38,041 bases of DNA, taken from Isosphaeraceae bacterium. GTDB lineage: Bacteria; Planctomycetota; Planctomycetia; Isosphaerales; Isosphaeraceae. How positions within the stretch are numbered: position 1 is the stretch's first letter; every line of letters starts with the position of its first letter. Location: assembly GCA_021324445.1 (NCBI GenBank), contig JAJPJC010000045.1, forward strand, positions 1 through 38,041. Reading direction: 5' to 3'. This document shows positions 9,048 through 18,394 of this stretch, one piece after another. The translations under genes and the position numbers were made by a program. The notes under the pieces are model-generated. The model saw only the letters and a program-made list of their open reading frames with translations. It ran no database searches and was not told the DNA's origin.

Positions 9048-9817
9048 TCATCGACGTCAACGCCTACCTGGGCCATTTCGCCTTCCGCCGCCTGCGGCAC
9101 AACACCGCGGCGGACCTCTTGCGGCTCATGGACTCGAAGCGGATCGACAAGGCCGTCGTCTCCAGCGCCAGCGCGATCACCTATCGCAATCCCCAGGCGG
9201 GGAACGAAGACCTTGCGGCCGAAGTCGCACACCATCGCGACCGGCTCATCCCCTACGCGGTCATCAATCCGTTCTACACCGGCTGGCGGGATGACCTGAA
9301 GACATGCCACGACCAGTTCGGTATGAGCGGCCTGCGACTCTATCCCAGGTGGCACAATTACGGCCTCTCCGACCCGAACTGCCTGGACCTGATCCACCAG
9401 GCGACGGAGCGCGGCATGGTCGTCTCGATTCCGATCCGAGTCGAGGACGTGCGGCAGCGGAGCTGGCTGGTGGATGTGCCCGAGGTCCCGCTCGCGGAGA
9501 TCGTCTCCCTGGTTCAGGCCTGCCCGACGGCGCGGTTCGTCTTGCTCAACGGCCTCCAGTTCGTGAGCACGGCCCTCGGGCGCAAGGGGAACGGCTTGCC
9601 GTCGAACTACCTCATCGAGATCTCCCGCCTGGAAAACGTGTGGGCCGACGAAATCCGGCAGCTCGTGGCCAACCTGGGGGCCGAGCGGCTGGTCTTCGGC
9701 ACGGGGATGGCCTTCAACTACCCCGACCCGGCCTTGCTCAAGCTCGAGCTGCTGGAGGCCAGCCCCGGGGACAAGGAAAAGATCGCCTGGCAAAACGCCG
9801 CGCGGTGGCTGCGATGA
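9044..9817 (+). CDS. Amidohydrolase-fold protein without metal ligands (probable pseudoenzyme)
   Basis: A 257-residue relative of the preceding gene, with the same order of blocks. The start DVNAYLGHF replaces DxHxH. GLRLYPRWHNY corresponds to the GVKLYNEY block. VVSIPIRVED stands where a metal histidine is expected, FVLLNGLQF where LICAH stands in the neighbour, and LVFGTGM replaces LLFGCDM, so the catalytic aspartate is missing as well. No signal peptide is visible, whereas the partner has a Tat signal. The ATG overlaps the stop of the upstream gene by four bases. The conserved pairing suggests a structural or regulatory partner, perhaps exported bound to its neighbour. That is inference. 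It could also be a diverged enzyme using other residues. Confidence 0.82.
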   Translation: MIIDVNAYLGHFAFRRLRHNTAADLLRLMDSKRIDKAVVSSASAITYRNPQAGNEDLAAEVAHHRDRLIPYAVINPFYTGWRDDLKTCHDQFGMSGLRLYPRWHNYGLSDPNCLDLIHQATERGMVVSIPIRVEDVRQRSWLVDVPEVPLAEIVSLVQACPTARFVLLNGLQFVSTALGRKGNGLPSNYLIEISRLENVWADEIRQLVANLGAERLVFGTGMAFNYPDPALLKLELLEASPGDKEKIAWQNAARWLR

Positions 9818-9883
9818 CTCGATGGAGGTCATCGCGGTCGCCACGGGTCGGGCCCGGAGAATCCCGCCCGAGGCCGCGCGAAC

Positions 9884-9978
9884 GAACCACAGACAAACAC
9901 TGAAGAACACGAATGAGAGAAAGAGTGCACAGCCCTGCGCGACTCTATCTGCGTTATTGCGTGTTCATCTGTGGTTTC
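9884..9978. repeat. MITE-like inverted repeat with AACCACAGA ends
   Basis: Between the convergent amidohydrolase and GH15 genes. The left end AACCACAGA (9885-9893) is the reverse complement of the right end TCTGTGGTT (9968-9976). The adjoining GAACACGAA (9905-9913) also matches TTGCGTGTTC (near 9957-9966) with one change. The interior is AT-richer than the flanks. The same type of AACCACAGA...TCTGTGGTT element is familiar as a short dispersed non-coding repeat in many large bacterial genomes. No transposase gene is present. It may also act as a two-way mRNA end between the convergent genes. Confidence 0.65.
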
Positions 9979-10030
9979 TTGACTTGATGGTGGATGGGGA
10001 AACCCTTGCATCGTTTCGGGCCAGGACAAC

Positions 10031-11869
10031 TCAGCGTGGCCCGAGCGCCCGGTCGAGGTTGAATGCGGCGCTGATCAAGGCCAGGTGGGTGAACGCCTGG
10101 GGGTAGTTTCCCAGGGCCTCGCCACTGTTGCCGGTCTGCTCGGCATACAGGCCGAGGTGGTTGGCGTAGCCGAGCATCTGCTCGAAAAGCAACCGGGCGT
10201 CCTCCAGCCGGGCCGGGTCGGTGCGGCCGGCGCGGGTGAGCGCCTCGACCAGCCAGAAGGAACACATGTTGAACGTCCCCTCGCGGCCCGCCAGGCCGTC
10301 CGGGGCGGCTGCGGGATCGTAACGGTAGACCAGACCGTCCGCCGCCAGGCCGCCCGCGGCCAGGGGCCGGCGGATCGCGTCCAGGGTCCTGAGCATGCGC
10401 GGGTCGCTGGGGGCCATGAAGAACACCAGCGGCATCAGCAGGCTCGACGCGTCCAATGCGTCCGAACCGAATGCCTGGACGAACACGCCGCGGCGCGGGT
10501 CCCAGCCCCGGGCCATGACTTCCTCGTAGATCTCGTCGCGGACCTTCAGCCAGCGCGCCCGGTCCGCGGGGAAGGAGCGCTTGTCCGCCAGCCGGAGGCT
10601 GCGGTCCAGGGCCACCCAGGACATCAGCTTCGAATAGACGAAATGCCGGCGCCCGCCGCGCACCTCCCAGATGCCCTCGTCTTCCCGTTTCCAGTTGTCG
10701 CACAGCCAGTCCACCAGCCGGCGGAGCCGCACCCAGCCGTCGTAGCCGATGGGCTCGACGTACTTGTTATGGAGGTAGACGGCGTCCATCAACTCGCCGT
10801 AGATGTCCAACTGAAGCTGCCGGTACGCTCCGTTGCCGATTCGCACCGGCCGCGAGCCGCGGTAGCCCTCCAGGTGGTCGAGCGTCTCCTCCTTCAGGTC
10901 GACCCGGCCGTCGATGCCGTACATGAGCTGCAAGGGGCCGATCCCTTCGCCGTCGGCGTCTTGCCAGCGCTGCTCGAGCCAGTCGCGGAAGCGAGCCGCT
11001 TCCTCCGTGAATCCGATGCGGAGCAGGCCGTACAGCGTGAACGCGGCATCGCGGATCCAGGTGTAGCGATAGTCCCAGTTGCGCGGGCCGCCGATCGACT
11101 CGGGCAGGCTGCACGTGGGAGCGGCGACGATGGCCCCCGACGGTTCGAAGGACAGGAGCTTCAGGGTCAGGGCCGAGCGGTGGACCATTTCCCGCCAGCG
11201 GCCGGTATACGTGCACCTCGAGAGCCAGCGCCGCCAGTAGGCGACGGTGTCGCGGAACAGGTCCTCGGCCTCGCCGACTCCGGGGCACCGGCCCGGTTCG
11301 CCCTCGGGAGCCAGGCGGCGCAGGACGAACGTGGCATTCTCACCCTCCCCGAGGGTGAAATCAGCGACCACACCGGTACCGTCGGGCCGGAGCGGTACGG
11401 GGGAGGCCAACCCGAGGCTCAGCCCCGGCCCGTCGAATCGGGCCTCGAGAGAGTCCACCTGGCATTCGTGAGCACTGCGGGCGTAGTCGAAGGCCGGACG
11501 GCACTCCAGATGAAACGGCAGTTGGCCGCGGACCACCCGGACTCTGCGAATCAGCTCGTCCGGCACCGCGCCCGTGCCAGCGACCGGCATGTAATCCTCG
11601 ACCTCGCCCACGCCGTCCTCGTGCAGGAACCGCGTGACCAGGACGGCCGTATCTGGCCAGTAAAACTGCTTGCGGCGGAAGTCCTCGCCGGCCGGGGCGA
11701 TCCGGAACCGCCCGCCCTTGCGATCGTCCAGGACGGCGGCGAAGATGCTGGGGGAATCAAAATACGGCAGGCACAGCCAGTCGATCGAGCCGTCCATCCC
11801 CACCAGCGCAGCCGTGCGCAGGTTGCCGATGACGCCGTAATGTTCAATGGGCTGGTAGCGTGATTCCAT
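10031..11869 (-). CDS. Glycoside hydrolase family 15 protein (glucoamylase/trehalase-like)
   Basis: 612 residues from the ATG at 11869, which has GGAGG nine bases upstream. The open frame extends 29 codons further, but that extension lacks family features. The start [20 protein letters not shown] followed by [17 protein letters not shown] is the standard N-terminus of bacterial GH15 enzymes. The alpha/alpha-barrel contains [20 protein letters not shown]. The first catalytic acid lies in EGIWEVRGG, followed by [12 protein letters not shown], and the second region is [19 protein letters not shown]. The expected reaction is inverting hydrolysis of alpha-glucosidic bonds (malto-oligosaccharides or trehalose). 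There is no signal peptide, so the enzyme is cytoplasmic and fits intracellular storage-sugar turnover. The PepSY gene ends 83 bases upstream on the same strand, so co-transcription is possible. Confidence 0.92.
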   Translation of the reverse strand: MESRYQPIEHYGVIGNLRTAALVGMDGSIDWLCLPYFDSPSIFAAVLDDRKGGRFRIAPAGEDFRRKQFYWPDTAVLVTRFLHEDGVGEVEDYMPVAGTGAVPDELIRRVRVVRGQLPFHLECRPAFDYARSAHECQVDSLEARFDGPGLSLGLASPVPLRPDGTGVVADFTLGEGENATFVLRRLAPEGEPGRCPGVGEAEDLFRDTVAYWRRWLSRCTYTGRWREMVHRSALTLKLLSFEPSGAIVAAPTCSLPESIGGPRNWDYRYTWIRDAAFTLYGLLRIGFTEEAARFRDWLEQRWQDADGEGIGPLQLMYGIDGRVDLKEETLDHLEGYRGSRPVRIGNGAYRQLQLDIYGELMDAVYLHNKYVEPIGYDGWVRLRRLVDWLCDNWKREDEGIWEVRGGRRHFVYSKLMSWVALDRSLRLADKRSFPADRARWLKVRDEIYEEVMARGWDPRRGVFVQAFGSDALDASSLLMPLVFFMAPSDPRMLRTLDAIRRPLAAGGLAADGLVYRYDPAAAPDGLAGREGTFNMCSFWLVEALTRAGRTDPARLEDARLLFEQMLGYANHLGLYAEQTGNSGEALGNYPQAFTHLALISAAFNLDRALGPR

Positions 11870-11952
11870 CCCACGGTCCTCCGTTGCGGGAATCCCTTCG
11901 CCGGTATACCAGCGGCGGTCAACCAGGTGCAATGCCACCGCGTCGCCGGCCC

Positions 11953-12681
11953 TCACGGCACCCAGAGCAGGCCGATCGCCACGAGGACGATCGTGCCGAT
12001 CAGGCTCACGACCAGGCCGGGCCGGCGGCGGAGCTTCAGGTAGAAGAGCAAGGTCAACCCGGTCAGCGAGATGATCGTCAGAAGCACGGCCGAGACGTCG
12101 ATGATGACCGACCAGACCGGGCCGGTGTCGCGGCCCTTGTGCAAGTCATTGATCACCGCGACGAAGCCGTGGTAGGTCTCGGTCAGGTTGTAATGACCCG
12201 TGTCGCGATCGATGAAGGCGTCGGCCGCGTAGCCCGGGCCCTTGAAGCTCACGGTGCACTCGGCGGGGTCGACACGGAAATCGGCCAGGGCCCCGCGGAC
12301 GCCGTGGGCCCTGCGCAAGTGCTCGACGACCTCCAGCTTGGCAACTTGCCCGGACGGGTCCGACTCAGCGCCGGAGCTCGCCCCGGGCGCAGGGACGTGG
12401 AGCCACTCCCGGTTGACCTGCCCCTCGGCCTGGGTCAGACGCTCCGATTCGCCGAAGAACCACTTCGGGTGGTTGAGCGTGATCCCGGTCACGCTGAAGA
12501 ACAGGACGGTCGCCAGCCCGAACATCGACACGTAGATGTGCAGCCAGAGCATCAGCTTGGCGAACCGGATGTTCAGCCTGCGCCGCCACGACCGGGCGTG
12601 TCCCGAGGGATGGAGCCCCGGCTGACTACTTCGCCGCACCCTTGCGACGATACTCGATCGAGGCGGATCGGATCTCGACAT
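11953..12681 (-). CDS. PepSY-associated transmembrane protein
   Basis: Up to 242 residues. The first membrane helix begins after an [20 protein letters not shown] motif and continues into a [14 protein letters not shown] helix, the signature of PepSY-TM-like membrane proteins. A periplasmic domain of roughly 90 residues follows. The segment [19 protein letters not shown] precedes two C-terminal helices ([16 protein letters not shown] and a final [11 protein letters not shown]). The ATG at 12681 overlaps the end of the ApbE gene by 56 bases. A GTG at codon 15 would shorten the overlap and is a reasonable alternative start. Conserved histidines near the helices suggest haem or electron-transfer involvement, as in relatives found next to flavinylation genes. 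It is probably co-transcribed with the ApbE-DUF2271 gene. Confidence 0.82.
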   Translation of the reverse strand: MSRSDPPRSSIVARVRRSSQPGLHPSGHARSWRRRLNIRFAKLMLWLHIYVSMFGLATVLFFSVTGITLNHPKWFFGESERLTQAEGQVNREWLHVPAPGASSGAESDPSGQVAKLEVVEHLRRAHGVRGALADFRVDPAECTVSFKGPGYAADAFIDRDTGHYNLTETYHGFVAVINDLHKGRDTGPVWSVIIDVSAVLLTIISLTGLTLLFYLKLRRRPGLVVSLIGTIVLVAIGLLWVP

Positions 12682-14236
12682 TGCCCTTGAGTTCCTCGGT
12701 GAACGGCTGGTCGGAGAGAATCACTTGCTTGCGAATGCTCTGATATGTCCCGTGCTCCCGCGCGGCCTCGATGAAGACGGTGTACTCGCCACCGGGAAGG
12801 ACTTTGTCATGGTCGTCCTTGCCGTCCCAGATGACCTTGTACCTGCCGGGCGGACGGGTCGGCCGCGAGATGGTGAAGAACAGGTCCTTCTTGTCGCGCC
12901 GCTTGCGCTCGACATCGCTGGTATACCACCGCTTCAGGTCGGGGAGCCACTGGAACGGTCCGGCGCCGCCCATCGACACCCACAGCGCCAGGGTCCGGAC
13001 CGAGTTGCCGTCCTTGTCCTCGATCCAGACGGCCACATACGGGCGGCGATAACGGCCCGCCTCGGCTTCGGGACGATTGATCTCGAAGTTGACGACCAGC
13101 TCGAACTCCTTGTTCCACGACGGAGCGCCCTTCGGCACATCGCCACCGGACGGGGCCTCCGTGGCCGGCGGCGCCGATCCAGGCGCGGGGCTGCCGACCC
13201 CGCCCGTGCCGCCGAAGGCCAGGAGCGCGGGCCGCGGCCGCTCGTAGCGATGCCAGCCGTCGCTGCGAGCAGTCCGCCCGTCCCTGGCGACGATCAGGCA
13301 GTCGAGATTGGGGAAGGATCGCGCGATCCGCAGGCTCTCTTCGGGATCGAGCACGTTGCAGACCTTGGCGAAGGCGTCGGCATCGACCGACCGCTCCGCG
13401 ATCACCGTGGCGCTGGCGATCGGCTCGACCGGCCGCCCCGACCGGGGATCCAAGATATGCGAGTACCATCGGCCGTTGATGCGGAAACCCCGCTGGGAAT
13501 TCCCGCTGGTGGCGACCGATCGGTCCTTGACCGCGATGATGGCCATCGGCTCGGACGACTCGGAATCCGACCACGGGGCGGCGATCCCGATCAGGCCGTC
13601 GATTTCGCCGCGGACCCGCAGGTCGCCACCGATGTTGAGCATCACGCCCTGGACCCCGCGGCCCGGATCCAGCGCGAGGTCGCAGGCGCGTTCGACGATG
13701 AAGCCCTTGGCGATCCCATTGAGGCTCAAGGGGCAATCCGACAGGCGCTCCACCGTGCGGAGACCGGGGTCCAGCCGCCAGGCGGGCCGGCCCATGAGGC
13801 TGCGCGCCGCGGTCAACTCCGCGGTCGACGGCAGCCGGTCCTGCCCGGCACAGCCGGACCAGAGCCGCGTCAAGGCCTCGACCCGGGGATCGAACGCCCC
13901 GCCGCTGGCCGACCGCCAGCGATCCGACGCCCGCAGTACCTCGAACAGTTCGGTCGAGACCCTCCGGGGCTCCTGGACCGCGGCTTGCCACCGGCTGAAC
14001 TCGCTGGCCGCGTCGTAGCCGCTGAAGATCGCGCTCTGGCGATCGACCTCGCGGAGCACGCGGTCCTCGGCCCAGCGGGCCGCCGTCTCGTCACCGGCCC
14101 GGACCCGAAGCTCCAGCGATGTTCCCATCACGTTCTCATGGTAGAACTCATAATCCGCAGCACGCGCCAAGCGAGGGTCGGCGCCCCAGAGCAGGGCACC
14201 GATGAGGTAGACTGCGATCCTTATCGAGTGAGTCAT
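12626..14236 (-). CDS. apbE: FAD:protein FMN transferase fused to a DUF2271 domain
   Basis: A 536-residue exported protein with a signal peptide (residues 1-27, ending ARAAD). Residues 30-325 are an ApbE domain: MGTSLEL, GGAFDPRV, LNGIAKGFIVE, NIGGDLRVRG, SGNSQRGFRING, YSHILDPRSGRPV and VDADAFAKVCNVL. This enzyme attaches FMN through a phosphodiester bond to Ser/Thr of extracytoplasmic redox proteins. A Gly/Pro/Ala-rich linker (about 335-370) leads to a DUF2271 domain with YRRPYVAVWIEDKDGN and GRYKVIWDGKDD. DUF2271 and PepSY proteins are known neighbours of ApbE. Here the first is fused and the second follows with an overlap. No FMN-binding substrate domain was found in the window, so the acceptor protein must be elsewhere or unconventional. 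Confidence 0.9.
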   Translation of the reverse strand: MTHSIRIAVYLIGALLWGADPRLARAADYEFYHENVMGTSLELRVRAGDETAARWAEDRVLREVDRQSAIFSGYDAASEFSRWQAAVQEPRRVSTELFEVLRASDRWRSASGGAFDPRVEALTRLWSGCAGQDRLPSTAELTAARSLMGRPAWRLDPGLRTVERLSDCPLSLNGIAKGFIVERACDLALDPGRGVQGVMLNIGGDLRVRGEIDGLIGIAAPWSDSESSEPMAIIAVKDRSVATSGNSQRGFRINGRWYSHILDPRSGRPVEPIASATVIAERSVDADAFAKVCNVLDPEESLRIARSFPNLDCLIVARDGRTARSDGWHRYERPRPALLAFGGTGGVGSPAPGSAPPATEAPSGGDVPKGAPSWNKEFELVVNFEINRPEAEAGRYRRPYVAVWIEDKDGNSVRTLALWVSMGGAGPFQWLPDLKRWYTSDVERKRRDKKDLFFTISRPTRPPGRYKVIWDGKDDHDKVLPGGEYTVFIEAAREHGTYQSIRKQVILSDQPFTEELKGNVEIRSASIEYRRKGAAK

Positions 14237-14669
14237 GATCGACTGCGTGCCTCTGCTGGGGGATTGGATCGGCGGGGGAACTCATGGAGACCGTACCGCG
14301 GGTGGGGCTCGAGTCGAGGACCATCGGGTTGACTGCCGACTGTTGTCGGGTGCGAGGCCGACATTCCGGACCGCCGCGGGAGAGCCGCTGACCGTCCCGG
14401 CCATTATGCCGTAAGGCCGCACTGGCCGGAAAGTGTCGACCCGGGTCCAGGGTCCGAACGCTCCGCTTCAGCCCGCGAAGGCTGGGTCCCGACGAGGTCG
14501 GTCATGATTGCAATTCCGGACCCCGCGATGATGCAGTCCCGCGACCCAGAGGTCCTCAAAGATGAACCGGCCCGGGACAGTGCTCCCGGGCCGGGGGGTC
14601 TGCTGGATGTCGAGGGGTTGGGCGCGGCCGAGCCTGCCGCCGGGGCGGCGGGGCCGGCCTCCTTCGCCC
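14237..14669. other. 433-base intergenic region between beta-helix gene and apbE
   Basis: Both flanking genes are on the minus strand, so this holds the 3' end of the beta-helix transcript and the promoter region of the apbE unit. Apart from the terminator-like hairpin at 14567-14594, nothing convincing is visible. The short open frames lack start sites and protein-like composition. Confidence 0.6.
14567..14594 (-). terminator. Intrinsic terminator-like hairpin after the beta-helix gene
   Basis: A perfect eleven-base-pair stem CCGGCCCGGGA / TCCCGGGCCGG with a six-base loop, 75 bases past the stop codon of the minus-strand gene. Read on the minus strand, the stem is followed by TTCATCTTTG, a moderately T-rich tail. 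Stem strength and position support transcription termination. The T-tract is imperfect. Confidence 0.5.
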
Positions 14670-17600
14670 TCAGCTCGTGACGGTGACTGTGAAGGTCTGG
14701 CTGGCACTGAGATGGCCGTCGCTGACCATCGCCGTCACGTACAGGAGGCCCGTGAAGCCGGTGTTGGGCGTGATGGTCAACGTGGACCCGCTGACGCTGA
14801 CACTCGCCTGCCCCTGGCCCGGCTGGGCATTGACCAGCAGGCTGGGATTGGCGTTGTAGCTGGGGTCGAGCTGAGCCACGAACGTCCCGGTCAGGCCGCC
14901 CCCGCTCCACCGGTAGAAGCCGCCGTTGGGCAGGATGTAGTACCAGGTCCCGCCGGTGCCCATCACCCACTGCTCGCCCCCGCCGTAGGCGTTGGTGTAG
15001 AAGCTCCCCGCCTCGTAAAGGCCCAGGGTCGACTTCAGGTGATAGGCCAGCGAGTCGACCGTGGCCGAGTAGGTCAAGGGCAGCCCGTTGGGGTCGCTGC
15101 CCTGGAGGGTCAGCGTCAGGCTCTGGCCGGCGGTCACCGTCGGGTTGGCGATCGGTCCGAGCGTCGGCGGGGCATTGGGAACGGTCACGGTGAGCTGGAA
15201 GGCCTGGCTGGCGGTATTGTAACCATCGCTGGTGCTGGCCGTCACGTACAGGACGCCGGTGAAGCCCGCGTTGGGTATGATCGTCACTGAGGACCCGAAG
15301 ACCGAGACGGTCGCCTGCCCCTGGCCGGGCTGGGCATGGACCAGCAGGCTGGGATTGGCGTTGTAGCTGGCACCGAGCTGCGCGATCAGGGTGCCGGTCA
15401 GACCCGAGCCGCTCCACTGGTAGAAGCCGCCGGTGGGCAGGATGTAGTACCAGATCCCGCCGTTGCCCATGACCCACTGCTCGCCCCCGCCGTAGGCGTT
15501 GGTGTAGAAGCTCCCCGCCTCGTAGAGGCCCAGGGTGGACTTCAGGTGATAGGCCAGCGAGTCGACCGTCGCTGAGTACATCAAGGGCAGGCCGGCCGGA
15601 TCGCTCCCCTGCAAGTTCAGCACCAGGTTCTGGCCGGCGGTCACCGCCTGGTTCCCGATCGCCGCCAGGGTCGGCGGGGCTAGGGTCGGGACGGCCAGGG
15701 CGTTGCTGAACACCGAGGTGTTCGAGACGGCGTAGTCGGCCGTCGCGGTGAGGACCTGCCCGGGGCCGAACACATGGGGGAGGGTGGCAGTGAAGCTGAC
15801 GTTGCCGTTGGCGTCGGTCGTCGCGTTGGCCTGCCCGACGAACGTCAGGCCCTGGTTGCTCCCCGGAGCGGTCGAGGCCGGGCTGACGTAGAACTGGAGG
15901 ACCAGCGTGGCGTTATGGTCCGGCGAGGCGAAGATCACCCCGCTGATCGTGGTCTGCCCGTTGGCGACGCTGTCCGCGATCAGTTGCGGGACCGACTGCG
16001 GAGAGGGGTCGGTTGGCGTCGCGATGCCGCCCCTGGAGTTGCCTGAGATCGAGTCGTAGTACCAGGCGTTGTTGCTCGCCCCGGTGTCGGTCAGGATGCC
16101 GTAGCCAAGGTTGTTGCGGATCACGTCCAGGTTCACCCGATTGCCGGACGCCGCGAGGATGGACACGCCGTTGCCGGCGTTGGGCAGGGCCCTCTGGTTA
16201 TTGAGATCGACGCCGATGTAATCGAAGGAGAGGTTGTTGCCCGACGACGTGATCGAGACGCCGTCGCCCGCGTTGCCCGAGATGACGTTGAGGTTTCCGC
16301 TGTCGGACGTCTGGGCGCCGACGGTGGTGTTGGAGGTCCCGGCGGCGATCGTCACGCCGTTGCCGCCGTTGGATAAGATGACCGTGCCGGTGAGGTCGGT
16401 GCCGATGAAGTTGCCGCAGATCACCGTGCCGGTCGTGCCGCTGTCGGTGACGAGGATCCCGTTGGCGGTGTTGCCCGAGATCACGTTCCAGGCTTGGGTG
16501 TTGAGCGCGCCGACGGGGTTCTGCCCGCCGATGGTGTTGTTCGATGCCCCCAGGCCGACGTAGACGCCGTCGGTCTGCGTCTCGATGGCCAGGAGGGCCT
16601 GGCCGGTGGCATCGGTGCCGATGAAGTTGCCCTCGACGACGTTGTTCGACGTGCCGGCGAAGCCGATCAGGACGCCCTCGTGGAGGTTGCCCGAGATCAC
16701 GTTGCGGGCGGCGGCCGTCGTGCCGCCGACGGTGTTGGACTGGGCCCCATAGACGATGTCCAGGCCGTTGTTGGCGTTGGGCACGGGGGCATTGCCCGCG
16801 GCGGTGATGCCGATGTAGTTGTTGGCGACCGTGTTGTCATTCGTGCCGGAGTCGGTGATGTAGACGCCCCAGGTCCCGTTGCCCGAGATCACGTTGTTGG
16901 AGCCGGAGGACGCGAAGCCGATGAAGTTGCTGGATGCCTGGCCGGAGACCAGCACGCCATCCTGGCCGTTGCCCAGCGGGGTGGTGCCGCCGGCATCGAT
17001 GCCGATGAGGTTGTTCTCGACGAAATTGTCAACGGTGTCGAAGCCGGAGAGGCTGACGCCGTTGCCCGTGTTGCCCGAGATGACGTTGACCGGGTTCCCC
17101 GCGACGCCGATGAAGTTATCGCTCGCCGCGCTGTTGACGGCCACGCCGTCGCCCGCGTTGGGCAGGGCTTTCTCGCCCCCCTGGGCGGTGCCGATGTCGA
17201 CGCCGGAGATCTGGTTGGAGGAGGTCATGCTGCCGGAGATCAGCACGCCGTCGCCCGCGTTGTCTCCGATCACCTCGGGGGCCGTCGGGGTCCCGCTGAC
17301 GATGTTGTAGGACGCCGAGAACACGATCGCCACGCCGCTGGAGCCATTGCCGTAGGAGCGGCCGGCGCCGTCCACCCCATTCCTGCCGCTGATCTCGACA
17401 CCGATAACGTCGCCCTCGACGGCGTTGTGGTTGGTGCCGCCGTCGGTGATGAGGACGCCGTAGCTCTTGTTCCCCAGGATGACGTCGCGGGCACCGGCCG
17501 TCGTCCCGCCGATGGTGTTGTACGATGCCCCCTGGTTGATCACCACGCCGCTGCCGCCGCCGCCGCGCTGGCCGTTGCCCAGCGCGTTGCCCGGGTCGTC

Positions 17601-18353
17601 CACGACGGCCGCGCCGGTGTTGTCCGAGCCGATGATCGTGCCGCTGACCACGTTATGAGTGGTGGCCGCTCCCGAGAGGATGATGCCGTTGTAGCTGTTG
17701 GCCGAGACGATGTCGCTGGACAGGACATCGTCGGTGGACGCGCCGTAGACATCGCTCTGGATCGTCACACCATAGGTGCCGTTGCCCTCATAGATGGTAT
17801 TCCCATTGACATCGGAACCGGTCGCGTTGGCGTTGGGGTCGATGCCGATCCAGTCCTGGCTGAGCACAACATTCGACGCGTCGGAAATGAGCACCCCGCT
17901 GGCGTTGAAGCCGTCGATGGCCAGGGCCTTGACCTGGGTGCCGGAGGCGGTGATGTCCAGGCCGAGCGCCGAGCCGCCCGCATAGTTGCCGATGAGCTGG
18001 ACGAACGGGTGGGCGCCGTTGTAGCTACTCTCGGTGGTCCCATCAAGGATCACCGGCTGGGTGATCGCCGGCAAAGCGGATTGGAGCTGGATCTGCGCGA
18101 TGTTGAAGAGGCCCTGGAAGGTGATGACGTTGGGGTTGCTGGCGGTCGCGGGGGTGTTGTCAGAATTGATGATGGCCTGGCGGAGGCTGCCGGTCCCGCT
18201 GTCCTCGTCGGTGTTGACGTTGAAGGTCGACAGGAGCTGGCGACCTTCCAGGGACTCGATGGCGGGCCGGCGGCGGAGGGCGGCGCGGCGGCGGGCGCCG
18301 GCTCCGCGGGCCTTCGGTGCATTCTGGATGCGGTGGAACCCTGGAGCAGGCAT
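14670..18353 (-). CDS. LEPR-XLL-type surface protein: right-handed parallel beta-helix with two cadherin-like C-terminal modules
   Basis: About 1227 residues from the ATG at 18353. A GTG start 19 codons upstream is possible but falls within the stem of a strong hairpin. A basic, arginine-rich N-terminus leads into the tag IESLEGRQLLS, a variant of the planctomycete LEPR-XLL export tag. Then comes the typical FNVNTDEDSGTGSLRQAI opening of CSLREAI-type beta-helix proteins. Some 700 residues consist of short repeats around NTIGG(T)TxxARxVISGN and GVLI/GVxV, giving the stacked coils of a parallel beta-helix. Asparagine and glycine are abundant. The C-terminal third holds two near-identical Ig/cadherin-like modules that share WYYILP-GGFY-WSG. 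No C-terminal anchor is seen. The protein is probably a cell-surface or extracellular adhesin or polysaccharide-binding protein. No lyase active site was recognised. Confidence 0.85.
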   Translation of the reverse strand: MPAPGFHRIQNAPKARGAGARRRAALRRRPAIESLEGRQLLSTFNVNTDEDSGTGSLRQAIINSDNTPATASNPNVITFQGLFNIAQIQLQSALPAITQPVILDGTTESSYNGAHPFVQLIGNYAGGSALGLDITASGTQVKALAIDGFNASGVLISDASNVVLSQDWIGIDPNANATGSDVNGNTIYEGNGTYGVTIQSDVYGASTDDVLSSDIVSANSYNGIILSGAATTHNVVSGTIIGSDNTGAAVVDDPGNALGNGQRGGGGSGVVINQGASYNTIGGTTAGARDVILGNKSYGVLITDGGTNHNAVEGDVIGVEISGRNGVDGAGRSYGNGSSGVAIVFSASYNIVSGTPTAPEVIGDNAGDGVLISGSMTSSNQISGVDIGTAQGGEKALPNAGDGVAVNSAASDNFIGVAGNPVNVISGNTGNGVSLSGFDTVDNFVENNLIGIDAGGTTPLGNGQDGVLVSGQASSNFIGFASSGSNNVISGNGTWGVYITDSGTNDNTVANNYIGITAAGNAPVPNANNGLDIVYGAQSNTVGGTTAAARNVISGNLHEGVLIGFAGTSNNVVEGNFIGTDATGQALLAIETQTDGVYVGLGASNNTIGGQNPVGALNTQAWNVISGNTANGILVTDSGTTGTVICGNFIGTDLTGTVILSNGGNGVTIAAGTSNTTVGAQTSDSGNLNVISGNAGDGVSITSSGNNLSFDYIGVDLNNQRALPNAGNGVSILAASGNRVNLDVIRNNLGYGILTDTGASNNAWYYDSISGNSRGGIATPTDPSPQSVPQLIADSVANGQTTISGVIFASPDHNATLVLQFYVSPASTAPGSNQGLTFVGQANATTDANGNVSFTATLPHVFGPGQVLTATADYAVSNTSVFSNALAVPTLAPPTLAAIGNQAVTAGQNLVLNLQGSDPAGLPLMYSATVDSLAYHLKSTLGLYEAGSFYTNAYGGGEQWVMGNGGIWYYILPTGGFYQWSGSGLTGTLIAQLGASYNANPSLLVHAQPGQGQATVSVFGSSVTIIPNAGFTGVLYVTASTSDGYNTASQAFQLTVTVPNAPPTLGPIANPTVTAGQSLTLTLQGSDPNGLPLTYSATVDSLAYHLKSTLGLYEAGSFYTNAYGGGEQWVMGTGGTWYYILPNGGFYRWSGGGLTGTFVAQLDPSYNANPSLLVNAQPGQGQASVSVSGSTLTITPNTGFTGLLYVTAMVSDGHLSASQTFTVTVTS
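14805..15579. repeat. Tandem duplication (507-base period) inside the beta-helix gene
   Basis: The DNA around 14805-15072 recurs at about 15312-15579 with an offset of exactly 507 bases (169 codons). For example, GTTGGTGTAG stands at 14991 and at 15498. Long runs are identical, including synonymous positions. The differences fall mainly at the WSGG/WSGS and NAQPGQ/HAQPGQ points. This indicates a recent or gene-converted duplication of the module that contains VDSLAYHLKSTLGLYEAGSF. Confidence 0.85.
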
Positions 18354-18394
18354 GGTGGAAGTCCTGGGGTTGGGTTGGGCGGGCCGCGACCGGG

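Noticed and set aside
10085..11863. 592-codon plus-strand frame
   Set aside because: Complement of the GH15 gene; no motif or ribosome-binding site.
12725..14332. 535-codon plus-strand frame
   Set aside because: Complement of the ApbE-DUF2271 gene, whose catalytic motifs are unmistakable.
16200..17700. Regularly spaced similar DNA segments that could suggest a CRISPR array
   Set aside because: Spacing is irregular, the units are in frame and they encode beta-helix coils. There are no constant repeats with unique spacers.
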